Below are positions 52,326-60,396 of a DNA stretch of 64,000 bases, one piece after another. The notes under the pieces are model-generated. The model did no database searches and was not told where the DNA came from. It saw only the letters and a list, made by a program, of their open reading frames with translations. The position numbers and the translations under genes were made by a program. This stretch comes from Sphingopyxis sp. H050 (GTDB lineage: Bacteria; Pseudomonadota; Alphaproteobacteria; Sphingomonadales; Sphingomonadaceae). Every line of letters begins with the position of its first letter. Positions within the stretch are counted from its first letter, which is position 1. Location of the stretch: NCBI RefSeq assembly GCF_001468265.1, contig NZ_LNRZ01000002.1, forward strand, positions 186,001-250,000. The letters are read 5' to 3'.

Positions 52326-53335
52326 GCGCGCTTCGCACGCTTGTCGATCTGCTGGCCGGGCGAGCCGATGCGGCGGCACTGGCGCCGCGCGATTGGGACG
52401 GCGTGATCGGGGTAGCGCGCGCCGAGGCGATGCTCGCGACCCTGGCCCATCACCTCGCCGATGCCGACCTGCCCGAGCCGGTCGCCAAGTTGCTCGCCGA
52501 TCAGCGCGCAGCCGCTGCGGTGGCGCAGGCGCAGGCGCTGTGGGAAGCCGAAATGGCGCGCCGCGCGCTCGCGCCCGAAGGGATCGAGTTTGTTCTGTTG
52601 AAGGGCGCGGCCTATGCCGCCGCGGGCTTGTCGTGCAGCGCGGGCCGCCAGATCGGCGATCTCGACATCCTCGTTCTCGCACATGACATTCGCCGCGCCG
52701 AAAATGAGCTGCTCGAAGCCGGCTGGGAATGGGTCAAGTCGGACCCCTATGACGATTTCTATTACCGCGAACATATGCACGAGCTGCCGCCGCTCATCCA
52801 CAAGGCGCGCGACCGGATGATCGACGTCCACCACACGATCCTGCCCAAGACGCACCGGATCACGCCCGACGCGCTGGCGCTTATGAGCGATGCGGTAAGG
52901 GCGGAGGGGGGCTTTGCCGTTCTCAATCCCGAAGACATGATGTGCCATTGCGCAGCGCATATGCTCGCCGATGGCGACCTGCAGGGCGGGCTTCGCAATC
53001 TGTGGGACTTCCATTGCCTGACGCGCGATTTTGCCGCAGCGGACGCGGACGTCTGGGGCAAGCTCGATGCGCGCGCCGATTTGCACGGGCTACGCGCGCC
53101 GGTGCATCGAGCGGCGCGGCTTGCGCGCGATCTCTATGGCGCGCAGCTGCCGTCGGGATGGAGCCGGCAGGATGCGGACGACATATGGTATCGCCGCCGC
53201 CTGCTCGCGCGCGACGATTGGGGCCGATCGACGAACGTCGCGCTGCAACAGGCCTTCTATATCCGCTCGCACTGGCTGCGCATGCCGCCGCTGATGCTCG
53301 CGAAACATCTGTGGACGAAATGGCGGAAGGGTTAG
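52322..53335 (+). CDS. Nucleotidyltransferase family protein (NTP_transf_5)
   Basis: 337 residues. The polymerase-beta-type site is seen as FVLLKGAAYAAAG followed by RQIGDLDILVLAHD, the paired Asp motif of PF14907; YYREHMHELPPLIHKARDRMIDVHHTILP is also family-specific. Members occur in EPS and lasso-peptide loci and may transfer a nucleotide to a phosphorylated or sugar substrate. It ends the MarR-PqqD-HprK module (four-base overlap) and its stop overlaps that of the convergent gph. Confidence 0.85.
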   Translation: MSALRTLVDLLAGRADAAALAPRDWDGVIGVARAEAMLATLAHHLADADLPEPVAKLLADQRAAAAVAQAQALWEAEMARRALAPEGIEFVLLKGAAYAAAGLSCSAGRQIGDLDILVLAHDIRRAENELLEAGWEWVKSDPYDDFYYREHMHELPPLIHKARDRMIDVHHTILPKTHRITPDALALMSDAVRAEGGFAVLNPEDMMCHCAAHMLADGDLQGGLRNLWDFHCLTRDFAAADADVWGKLDARADLHGLRAPVHRAARLARDLYGAQLPSGWSRQDADDIWYRRRLLARDDWGRSTNVALQQAFYIRSHWLRMPPLMLAKHLWTKWRKG

Positions 53336-53991
53336 AGGCGTTCGAGTAGGGGAACCAGCTCGTCATAATGGCCGATCACATGATCGGCGCCGAACTCCTC
53401 CGCGGGGCGGTCGAGGAAGCCGAAGCCGACCAGGATGCTCGGCACGCCTGCCGCCCTTGCGGCCATGACGTCGTAGATGCTGTCGCCGACAAAGGCGGCG
53501 CGGCCACCACCGCTTTGCTCGATCATCGCCAGAATCGGTTCGGGGGAGGGCTTGCGCGCGCCGACCGTGTCGCCGCCGACGACCGCCGCGAAGCGGTCGG
53601 CGAGGCCGAGCTCGGTCAGCAACTGGCGCGCCAGCCCTTCGGCCTTGTTCGTCGCGACGGCGGTGCGGACGCCCAACTCGTCCAGCTGGTCGAGCGTTTC
53701 GATGAGGCCGGGGAAGGGGCGGCTGTATATCGCGATATGCGCGGCATAGAATTGCAGCAGATCCGGATAGAGCCGCTCGACCGCGCCGTCTGGAATCCCG
53801 CCGGTCGCGGTCAGCCCCTGTTCGAGCATATGCCTCGCCCCGAGCCCGATCATCGGCCGCACCTGGGCTTCGCTCAGCGGCGCGCGATCGAGCCGCGCGA
53901 GCGCGTGGTTCACCGCCGCGGTCAGGTCTCCCGCGGTATCGATCAGCGTGCCGCCGAGGTCGAAGCCGACAATGCGGAAGGGGAAATTCAT
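53332..53991 (-). CDS. gph: Phosphoglycolate phosphatase-like HAD hydrolase with altered motif I
   Basis: 219 residues, overall a close Gph match: AVNHALARLDRAPLSEAQVRPMIGLGARHMLEQGL, VATNKAEGLARQLL, GGDTVGARKPSPEPIL with catalytic Lys, and AFVGDSIYDVMAARAAGVPSI with the acidic pair. Motif I, however, reads FDLGGTLIDT: nucleophile Asp11 is kept but the general acid/base Asp expected at position 13 is Gly. One base (GAC to GGC) would explain it. Activity should be strongly reduced unless this is a sequencing error. Start is ATG read from 53991. Confidence 0.85.
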   Translation of the reverse strand: MNFPFRIVGFDLGGTLIDTAGDLTAAVNHALARLDRAPLSEAQVRPMIGLGARHMLEQGLTATGGIPDGAVERLYPDLLQFYAAHIAIYSRPFPGLIETLDQLDELGVRTAVATNKAEGLARQLLTELGLADRFAAVVGGDTVGARKPSPEPILAMIEQSGGGRAAFVGDSIYDVMAARAAGVPSILVGFGFLDRPAEEFGADHVIGHYDELVPLLERL

Positions 53992-54008
53992 GCGCAAATA
54001 TATCCTGC

Positions 54009-54134
54009 CGTTCGGGTCGGGGGAAGTCGAGACACCCATCGATCAAGCCCGCCTTCACGGCATCTGGACTTCGGCCAGTGGCCGAAGTTTATCCTTAGCG
54101 CCTGTCAAGGCAGTCGAAGGGCTCGACGCGAACG
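54009..54134. repeat. Decayed palindromic repeat, family A-like (copy 4)
   Basis: Outer ends CGTTCGGGTC and GACGCGAACG match family A, with AAGTCGAGACACCC and GGCATCTGGACTTCGGCC inside, but arms are diverged and the centre is longer. It occupies most of the gph-glmU divergent gap. Confidence 0.6.
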
Positions 54135-54198
54135 GGGTTGTGGAAGCGCATGGCGCGATGTGCTGGAAACCGCAATGATTTGCTGGCATGGCGCGGGC

Positions 54199-55551
54199 AT
54201 GAGCAATCCCATCGCCGCCATCATCCTCGCCGCGGGCAAGGGCACCCGCATGAAGTCCGACCTGCACAAGGTGCTTCACCCGATCGCCGGGCGACCGATG
54301 CTGCTGCACCTGATGGCGGCGGTCGATGCGCTGGCGCCGGCGAGGAAGGTGGTCGTCGTCGGCGACAAGGCCGACCAGATCGAGGCGGCGCTCGCGGGCA
54401 GCGCCGATCTGGCGGTGCAGGAGCCGCAGCTCGGCACCGGCCATGCCGTGCAGCAGGCCGAGAGCGCGCTCGCCGGTTTCGACGGCGATGTGCTGATCCT
54501 TTACGGCGACGTGCCGTTCGTGCCGACTGCAACGATGCAGGCGATGATCGACCGGCTCGGTGCCGCCGACGCGCCGGCGGTCGTCGTGCTCGCCTTCGAG
54601 CCCGCCGATCCGCTGCAATATGGCCGCGTCATCACCGATGGCGATTACGTGACCAAGATGGTCGAGCACAAGGACGCGACAGACGCCGAGCGCGCGGTGA
54701 AACTGTGCAATTCGGGGCTGATGGCCGCGAAGGCGCGCGACCTGTTCGCGCTGCTCGCGCGGGTCACCGACGACAATGCGGCAAAGGAGTTTTACCTCGT
54801 CGACATCGTCAATATCGCGAACGCCGACGGGCGCCGTTGCGCGGTCGTAAAGACCGATCCCAATGATGTCGCGGGCATCAACAGCCGCGCCGAACTCGCG
54901 CGGGCGGAAGCGCAATGGCAGGAATTCCGGCGCGAGGAGGCGATGGCCGATGGCGCGTCGCTGCGCGCACCCGAAACGGTCTGGTTCTCCTGGGACACCG
55001 AGATCGGCCGTGACGTGACGATCGAACCGAATGTCTTCTTCGGCCCCGGCGTGAAGGTCGCCGACGGCGCCACGATCCGCGGCTTCAGCCATATCGAGGG
55101 TGCGACGATCGCGACCGGATGCGAAGTCGGCCCCTATGCGCGGCTGCGTCCCGGCGCGGTGCTGGAGGAAAAGGCGAAGGTCGGCAATTTCGTCGAGGTC
55201 AAGAAGGCGGTGTTGGGGAAGGGCGCGAAGGCGAACCATTTGAGCTACATCGGCGATGCGACGGTCGGCGCAGGGGCGAACATCGGCGCGGGGACGATCA
55301 CCTGCAATTACGACGGCTATTTCAAATATCGGACCGAGATCGGCGAGAACGCCTTCATCGGATCGAACAGCGCGCTCGTCGCGCCGGTGAAGATCGGCCG
55401 CGATGCGATCGTCGCCGCGGGCAGCGCGGTGACGCGCGACGTCGCCGACGGCGAGCTTCGCCTCGTGCGCGGCGAACAACTGGTCAAGCCGGGCTGGGCC
55501 GACCGTTTCCACGACGCGATGCGCAAGAAGAAAGCGGCGGAGAAGAAATAG
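54199..55551 (+). CDS. glmU: Bifunctional GlcN-1-P acetyltransferase / GlcNAc-1-P uridylyltransferase
   Basis: 450 residues. N-terminal uridylyltransferase: LAAGKGTRMKSDLHKVLHPIAGRPM, EPQLGTGHAVQQA, YGDVPF. From about residue 250 a left-handed beta-helix acetyltransferase domain with hexapeptide repeats, ending with the active-site GNFVEVKKAVLGKGAKANHLSYIGDA and GAGTITCNYDGYFKYRT. Makes UDP-GlcNAc from the GlmM product. Near glmS but separated from it by five small genes. Confidence 0.97.
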   Translation: MSNPIAAIILAAGKGTRMKSDLHKVLHPIAGRPMLLHLMAAVDALAPARKVVVVGDKADQIEAALAGSADLAVQEPQLGTGHAVQQAESALAGFDGDVLILYGDVPFVPTATMQAMIDRLGAADAPAVVVLAFEPADPLQYGRVITDGDYVTKMVEHKDATDAERAVKLCNSGLMAAKARDLFALLARVTDDNAAKEFYLVDIVNIANADGRRCAVVKTDPNDVAGINSRAELARAEAQWQEFRREEAMADGASLRAPETVWFSWDTEIGRDVTIEPNVFFGPGVKVADGATIRGFSHIEGATIATGCEVGPYARLRPGAVLEEKAKVGNFVEVKKAVLGKGAKANHLSYIGDATVGAGANIGAGTITCNYDGYFKYRTEIGENAFIGSNSALVAPVKIGRDAIVAAGSAVTRDVADGELRLVRGEQLVKPGWADRFHDAMRKKKAAEKK

Positions 55552-55555
55552 TCGC

Positions 55556-56107
55556 ATGGACGCGCCGACGCTGAACACCGCACGGCTGGTGCTGCGCCGG
55601 CTGCGCGCCGACGAGGCCGATGCCATCGCGCTGTTCGCGGTGTTGTCGGACCCGGAGGTGATGATCTGGTGGTCGAGCGGTCCGCACGAGTCGCTGGCCG
55701 AAACGAGAGAATATCTGGCGCGCAATGCGGCCGACGAGCAGGATTGGCTTTGCTGGGCCATCACGGTGGGCGACGACGTCGCGCTGGGCTGGGTGATCCT
55801 GATGGATCGCAGGCCGGGGGTTGGCGAGATCGGCTATATCCTGCATCGCGACCAATGGGGCAGCGGCATCGCGCGCGAGGCGGTGAGCCGGGTGATCGCC
55901 TATGGTTTCGACGATCTCGGTTTCCGCCGCATCTTTGCCGACACCGATCCGGAAAATGTCGGATCGATCGCTTTGCTGGAACGCCTCGGGTTCCAATATG
56001 AGGGGCGGCTTCGCGATGAATGGGAAACGCATATCGGCGTCCGCGATTCGCTGATCTATGGTTTGTTGCGCGACGAATGGAACGCGCGGACAGGAGAGAG
56101 ATGTTGA
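55556..56107 (+). CDS. GNAT family N-acetyltransferase (RimJ/RimL-like)
   Basis: 183 residues with the GNAT fold: TARLVLRRLRADEADAIALFAVLSDPEVMIWW at the start, GEIGYILHRDQWGSGIAREAVSRVIAYGFDDLG containing the acetyl-CoA-binding Q/RxxGxG/A site, and RRIFADTDPENVGSIALLERLGFQYEG. This is the protein/amino-acid acetyltransferase 3 group. Substrate unknown. Four bases after glmU, and its stop overlaps the next start. Confidence 0.9.
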   Translation: MDAPTLNTARLVLRRLRADEADAIALFAVLSDPEVMIWWSSGPHESLAETREYLARNAADEQDWLCWAITVGDDVALGWVILMDRRPGVGEIGYILHRDQWGSGIAREAVSRVIAYGFDDLGFRRIFADTDPENVGSIALLERLGFQYEGRLRDEWETHIGVRDSLIYGLLRDEWNARTGERC

Positions 56108-56418
56108 GTGACCGCTACGAGGCCGCACCCTTTCTGCGCTATGTCGACGCGTGGGTGCTGAATGCGATCGGCCACCTCGACGAGCCAACCCGCGCCTATT
56201 GCGCCGCGATGGAGCCGACGCTGCGCCAGAGCCTCGGTCTGACGGGCAGCTGGACGCAGATCGTCGCGACGCAGATGAAATTCGCCCCCGACCTTGCCGG
56301 CCAGATTCGCAAGATTTGGGAAGAGGGCAAAGTGCGCTTCGAGCAGGGCAACGGCCGCCCCGCCGATCCGGTGCAATTTGCGATGACGTTCGTCGACAGG
56401 AATTTCGGCAGGACTTGA
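56101..56418 (+). CDS. Hypothetical protein, 105 residues
   Basis: I do not recognise a named family. The protein is mostly helical and soluble: YVDAWVLNAIGHLDEPTRAYCAAMEPTLRQSLG, WTQIVATQMKFAPDLAGQIRKIWEEG and PVQFAMTFVDRNFG. ATG 56101 follows AGGAGAG and overlaps the GNAT stop by seven bases, so translation is coupled to that gene. Its coding pattern (third-position GC) looks genuine. Ends 30 bases before the antitoxin gene. Confidence 0.7.
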   Translation: MLSDRYEAAPFLRYVDAWVLNAIGHLDEPTRAYCAAMEPTLRQSLGLTGSWTQIVATQMKFAPDLAGQIRKIWEEGKVRFEQGNGRPADPVQFAMTFVDRNFGRT

Positions 56419-56420
56419 TC

Positions 56421-56441
56421 TGATATCATGATATGATATCA
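56421..56441. promoter_or_regulatory. Paired palindromic operator of the VapBC-like pair
   Basis: Two identical 8-bp palindromes TGATATCA at 56421-56428 and 56434-56441, centres 13 bases apart, in an AT-rich patch only 7 bases before the antitoxin start. This is the expected arrangement for autoregulation by a ribbon-helix-helix antitoxin. No normal ribosome site fits in the remaining space. Confidence 0.7.
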
Positions 56442-56448
56442 TACATTC

Positions 56449-56673
56449 ATGCGCTTTCTCGCCGACCTTCCCGATTCCGACGTCGAGTGGCTCGACGCGC
56501 TTGCGGCCGAGCAAGGCGTTTCGCGCGCCGAGCTGGTGCGCCGCGCGGTCGCATCCTATCGCGCCGATGTCTCGGGCGACGCGATCGATAATGCCTTCGG
56601 CATATGGAAGGGCCGCGAGGATATCGGCGACGGCCTCAAATATCAGCGGCGCCTCAGGGGCAAGCGCGAATGA
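56449..56673 (+). CDS. Ribbon-helix-helix antitoxin (VapB/CopG type)
   Basis: 74 residues. N-terminal RFLADLPDSDVEWLDALAAEQGVSRAELVRRAVASY is a ribbon-helix-helix DNA-binding domain; the C-terminal 35 residues (FGIWKGREDIGDGLKYQRRLRG) are the toxin-wrapping tail, with the 'FGxWK' motif seen in PIN-toxin antitoxins. It should bind the TGATATCA operator just upstream and neutralise the PIN toxin. The next gene overlaps by four bases. Confidence 0.88.
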   Translation: MRFLADLPDSDVEWLDALAAEQGVSRAELVRRAVASYRADVSGDAIDNAFGIWKGREDIGDGLKYQRRLRGKRE

Positions 56674-57038
56674 TCGACGCGCAGTTCGACAGCGACATCC
56701 TCATCGATGCGCTCAACGGTATCGAGGCCGCGCGCGGGGAAATCCGCCGGGCGGGGCGCAAGAGCATCAGCCGCGTCAGCTGGACCGAGGTGATGTCCGC
56801 TGCCGATGCGCAGAGCCTGAAAGCCGTCGAGGCCTTCCTCGGCTGTTTCCAGGTCGAGGAGATCGGCGACGCTGTCGCGCGCCGCGCCGCTGCGCTCCGC
56901 GCCGAGCGCAAGGGCTTGACCCTTGCCGACGCTTTCGTACTGGCGACCGCGCAGATCAGCGGACGCATCCTCGTCACGCGCAATATCAAGGTGTTTCCGG
57001 CGTCGATGCCGGGTATTCGCATTCCCTACACGCTCTAG
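56670..57038 (+). CDS. PIN-domain ribonuclease toxin (VapC type)
   Basis: 122 residues. PIN acidic residues are in place: FDSDILIDALNG near the start, SWTEVMSA (Glu), LTLADAFVLATAQ (Asp), and VTRNIKVFP at the end. VapC toxins cleave tRNA or rRNA when freed from the antitoxin. ATG overlaps the antitoxin stop (ATGA). The pair is inserted between glmU-side genes and glmS, 17 bases upstream of the latter. Confidence 0.9.
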   Translation: MIDAQFDSDILIDALNGIEAARGEIRRAGRKSISRVSWTEVMSAADAQSLKAVEAFLGCFQVEEIGDAVARRAAALRAERKGLTLADAFVLATAQISGRILVTRNIKVFPASMPGIRIPYTL

Positions 57039-57055
57039 AAGAAAGCATAGCCCCC

Positions 57056-58879
57056 ATGTGCGGAATTATCGGAATCATCGGCAAGGACCAGGTGGCGGAC
57101 CGGCTGGTCGATGGCCTCAAGCGCATGGAATATCGCGGCTATGATTCGGCGGGCGTGTGCACGGTCGAGGGCGGGCAGCTGATCCGCCGCCGCGCCGAGG
57201 GCAAGCTCAATAATCTCGTCAAGGAACTCGCGGGCAACCCCGCGCCCGGCACCGTTGGCATCGCTCACACGCGCTGGGCGACGCACGGCGCGCCGACGAC
57301 GAGTAACGCGCACCCGCACGCGACGGGTGAGGTTGCGCTCGTCCACAACGGGATCATCGAGAATTTCAAGCCGCTGCGCGAAGCGTTGCAGGCGCGCGGG
57401 CGCACATTCGAGAGCGAGACCGACACCGAGGTCGTCGCGCATCTCGTCAGCGAACAGGTCGAGGCGGGCAAGTCGCCGCAGGAAGCCGTGCAGGCGGTGC
57501 TGCCGCAGCTTCGCGGCGCCTTTGCGCTCGCCATCGCCTTCCGCCAGCATCCCGATCTGCTGATCGGCGCGCGGCTCGGCTCGCCGCTGGTCGTCGGTTA
57601 CGGTGAGGGCGAGACCTACCTCGGCTCGGACGCGCTCGCGCTCGCGCCGCTGACACAGAAGATCGCCTATCTCGACGAGGGCGACTGGGTCGTGATCACC
57701 CAGGGCGGCGCACAGATCTACGACGCCGCGAACAACCCCGTCGAGCGCGAGATCACGACCAGTGGCGTTACCGCGGCGGCGGTCGAGAAGGGCAATTACC
57801 GCCACTTCATGCAGAAGGAGATTTTCGAGCAGCCGACCGTCGTCGCGCAGACGCTTTCCTCCTATATCCGCCCGCTCGAACAGACCGTCGCGCTGCCGCA
57901 GATGGATTTCGACCTGAGCAAGATCGAGCGCATCACGATCGTCGCGTGCGGCACCAGCTTCTACGCGGGCATGGTCGCGAAATATTGGTTCGAGACCTTC
58001 GCGCGCGTCCCCGTCGACATCGATGTCGCGTCGGAGTTCCGCTACCGCGACCCGGTGCTTGCACCCGGCGGGCTCGCGCTCTTCATATCGCAGTCGGGCG
58101 AGACCGCCGACACGCTCGCGGCGCTGCGTCATTGCAAGGCGAACGGGCAGACGATCGCGGTCGTCGTCAACGTTCCCACCAGCAGCATGGCGCGCGAGGC
58201 CGACCTGCTGCTCCCGACGCACGCAGGCCCCGAAATCGGCGTCGCTTCGACCAAGGCGTTCACCTGCCAGCTCGCGGTGCTCGCCGCGCTCGCGGCGCAC
58301 CTCGCGCTCAGAAAGGGCAAGCTGACCGCGGCCGAAGAGCATGAGATCGTGAAACACCTGATCGAAGCCCCCGCCGCGCTCAACGCCGCGCTCGCGCACG
58401 ACGAAGAGATCGCCAAGATGGCGCACCTCGTCGCCCCGGCGCGCGACGTGCTCTATCTCGGCCGCGGCCCCGACTATCCGCTCGCGCTCGAGGGCGCGCT
58501 GAAGCTCAAGGAAATTTCCTACATCCATGCCGAAGGCTATGCGTCGGGCGAGATGAAGCATGGGCCCATCGCGCTGATCGACGAGGCGGTCCCGGTGATC
58601 GTCCTCGCGCCCAGCGGCCCGCTGTTCGAAAAGACCGTCAGCAACATGCAGGAAGTCATGGCGCGCGGCGGCAAGGTCGTGCTGATTTCGGACGCCGACG
58701 GCATTGCCGAGGCGGGTGACGGCTGCATGGCGACGATCGAGATGCCCAAGGTGCATCCGTTGATTGCGCCGCTGGTCTACGCGGTGCCGGTGCAGCTCTT
58801 GGCATACCATGTGGCGGTGGCGAAGGGCACCGACGTGGACCAGCCGCGGAATCTGGCGAAGTCGGTGACGGTGGAGTGA
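57056..58879 (+). CDS. glmS: Glutamine-fructose-6-phosphate aminotransferase (isomerizing)
   Basis: 607 residues; makes glucosamine-6-P from fructose-6-P and glutamine, the first step to UDP-GlcNAc. MCGIIGIIG gives the N-terminal nucleophile Cys; the glutaminase domain includes YRGYDSAGV and HTRWATHGAPT. Two SIS isomerase domains follow (ACGTSFYAGMVAKYW with ISQSGETADTLAAL, and YLGRGPDYPLALEGALKLKEISYIHAEGYASGEMKHGPIALI). No ribozyme leader is expected in this group and none is seen. Confidence 0.97.
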   Translation: MCGIIGIIGKDQVADRLVDGLKRMEYRGYDSAGVCTVEGGQLIRRRAEGKLNNLVKELAGNPAPGTVGIAHTRWATHGAPTTSNAHPHATGEVALVHNGIIENFKPLREALQARGRTFESETDTEVVAHLVSEQVEAGKSPQEAVQAVLPQLRGAFALAIAFRQHPDLLIGARLGSPLVVGYGEGETYLGSDALALAPLTQKIAYLDEGDWVVITQGGAQIYDAANNPVEREITTSGVTAAAVEKGNYRHFMQKEIFEQPTVVAQTLSSYIRPLEQTVALPQMDFDLSKIERITIVACGTSFYAGMVAKYWFETFARVPVDIDVASEFRYRDPVLAPGGLALFISQSGETADTLAALRHCKANGQTIAVVVNVPTSSMAREADLLLPTHAGPEIGVASTKAFTCQLAVLAALAAHLALRKGKLTAAEEHEIVKHLIEAPAALNAALAHDEEIAKMAHLVAPARDVLYLGRGPDYPLALEGALKLKEISYIHAEGYASGEMKHGPIALIDEAVPVIVLAPSGPLFEKTVSNMQEVMARGGKVVLISDADGIAEAGDGCMATIEMPKVHPLIAPLVYAVPVQLLAYHVAVAKGTDVDQPRNLAKSVTVE

Positions 58880-59289
58880 GCTGGGAAACAAACTGCCACT
58901 GCGGCTCCGTCACGGTACGGCTCGCCAAGGCGCCCGAGGAACTCGCCGAGTGCAATTGCTCGCTCTGCTTTTCGCACGGCATCCTGTGGGCCTATTATTC
59001 GCCGCGCGATGTGGTGATCGAGGGCGAGACGCGGACCTATAACCGCGCCGACCGGCCGAACCCCAATTCGGACCTGCATTTCTGCGTCATCTGCGGTTGC
59101 TCGACGCACTGGTCGGCCACCCAAGGCCTGATCGAGCGGATGGGCGGCGCGGTCGATCTGATGGGGGTCAACATGCGCCTGTTCGCGCCGGAGCGGCTCA
59201 GCGGGATGAGGCTGAGCTTCCCCGACGGCCGTCGCTGGTCGGGCGAGGGGGCCTGGGGCTATGCGCGCGATGCCGGGGTCATGCCCTGA
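58876..59289 (+). CDS. GFA family protein (glutathione-dependent formaldehyde-activating-like)
   Basis: 137 residues with the CENP-V/GFA zinc-site pattern: CHCGSVTVRL, CNCSLCFSHGILWAYY and HFCVICGCSTHW. Most members are not true formaldehyde enzymes and have unknown roles. GTG 58876 overlaps the glmS stop. The C-terminal half (MNMRLFAPERL-type segment, FPDGRRWSGEG) is usual for the alphaproteobacterial group. Confidence 0.9.
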   Translation: MSWETNCHCGSVTVRLAKAPEELAECNCSLCFSHGILWAYYSPRDVVIEGETRTYNRADRPNPNSDLHFCVICGCSTHWSATQGLIERMGGAVDLMGVNMRLFAPERLSGMRLSFPDGRRWSGEGAWGYARDAGVMP

Positions 59290-59299
59290 CCGGCGCGGC

Positions 59300-59488
59300 T
59301 TAAGCGGCCGCGTTGGCCTGCGCCAGAATCGACGCGGCGACGTCCTCGATCTTGCCTGCGACCAGCAGCGGCGCGCCGCCGACCATGCCGACCTGCGTCT
59401 GGCCATTTTCATAGTCGCGAAGCCAGGCGACATTCTCGGCGACGACCAGGTAATTGCCGCCGCGCGAGTTTAGGGTAATGAATTTCAT
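59300..59488 (-). CDS. Small conserved-type protein, possibly FlbD-like
   Basis: 62 residues: KFITLNSRGGNYLVVAENVAWLRD, NGQTQVGMVGGAPLLVAGKIEDVAASI. The alternation of short strands, with 'ITL..RGG' and 'V.G....V', recalls the small FlbD/EndoFlbD family, but the match is loose. It is convergent with the GFA gene. The start ATG (read from 59488) has a GGAGACAG site. Confidence 0.6.
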   Translation of the reverse strand: MKFITLNSRGGNYLVVAENVAWLRDYENGQTQVGMVGGAPLLVAGKIEDVAASILAQANAAA

Positions 59489-59547
59489 CTTGCTGTCTCC
59501 TGACCCAACCGCCTCTAGGCGCCAAATATGAAGATTGTTGGTTTCCT

Positions 59548-60219
59548 ATGAACCCCGCCGCCATCATCTTCGATTTCGACGGCGTCATCGCCGACAGCGA
59601 GGTGCGCGCGAACATGTCGCTCGCCGAGAGCCTGACCGCGGTCGGGATGCTGACGACCTATGACGAGTGCCTGCGCGACTATTACGGCCACAACTGGCAG
59701 GAAACGCAGCGGCGGATCGAGGCGCGGTTCGGGCGCGCGCTGCCCGCCGATTTCCGTGAGACGCATCGCACCCGTGCCCGCGTGCGCTTCATGGAGGGGT
59801 TCGACGCCGTGCCCGGCGCGGCCGCTTTCCTGGACGCGCTGGGACCGACACCGCGCGCCATCGCATCGTCGAGCCGCGCCGAATATATCGACTGGGCGCT
59901 GGGGCTGTTCGGCCTGCGCGATCATTTCGGTGATCATATCTACAGCGCCGACGGCTGGGATCGCGGCAAGCCGCATCCCGACATTTATCTCGCCTCCGCG
60001 AAGGGGCTTGGCGTCGATCCGGCAGTGTGCCTCGCCATCGAGGATTCCCCAACCGGCGCGCAGGCTGCGCTTGCCGCAGGGATGACGGTCGTCGGATTCT
60101 GCGGGGCGGGGCATATCGTCGACCGCGCTGCGCATGGCGAAATGTTGCACAGCATCGGCGTGCATCATGTGGCGCACAGCTACGACGAAGTTGCTGCCCT
60201 GACGCTTGCGACCAGCTGA
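59548..60219 (+). CDS. HAD hydrolase (beta-phosphoglucomutase-like subfamily)
   Basis: 223 residues. Motif I FDFDGVIADSE is intact with both Asp; IASSSRAEYIDWALGLFGL is motif II, WDRGKPHPDIYL gives the Lys and AIEDSPTGAQAALAAGMTVVGF motif IV. Helical cap present. It dephosphorylates a sugar or other small phosphoester. Divergent from the small gene above. Confidence 0.9.
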   Translation: MNPAAIIFDFDGVIADSEVRANMSLAESLTAVGMLTTYDECLRDYYGHNWQETQRRIEARFGRALPADFRETHRTRARVRFMEGFDAVPGAAAFLDALGPTPRAIASSSRAEYIDWALGLFGLRDHFGDHIYSADGWDRGKPHPDIYLASAKGLGVDPAVCLAIEDSPTGAQAALAAGMTVVGFCGAGHIVDRAAHGEMLHSIGVHHVAHSYDEVAALTLATS

Positions 60220-60252
60220 TCCTCCCCATGGCTTCGCCACGGGGAGGATCGG
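60219..60252. repeat. Short palindromic element, family D (copy 4)
   Basis: Perfect hairpin GATCCTCCCC / GGGGAGGATC around ATGGCTTCGCCAC, right at the HAD stop; likely terminator of that gene. The rest of the gap to 60396 shows nothing I can name. Confidence 0.7.
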
Positions 60253-60396
60253 GTGCAAAAAGCGCTGTCCTACATTTGGCTGCTCGGTTAGCCTGATGCT
60301 TGAATTTCGCCGGGGAACCCACCGCGCGATGCGAATTGCGAGTGAAGTTACGCAGTTTTCTGCGCATTTCGAAATCAGACGATCGAGGAGAGAGCC

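Noticed and set aside
57039..57055. glmS ribozyme upstream of glmS
   Set aside because: Only 17 bases separate the toxin stop from the glmS start, too few for a ribozyme.
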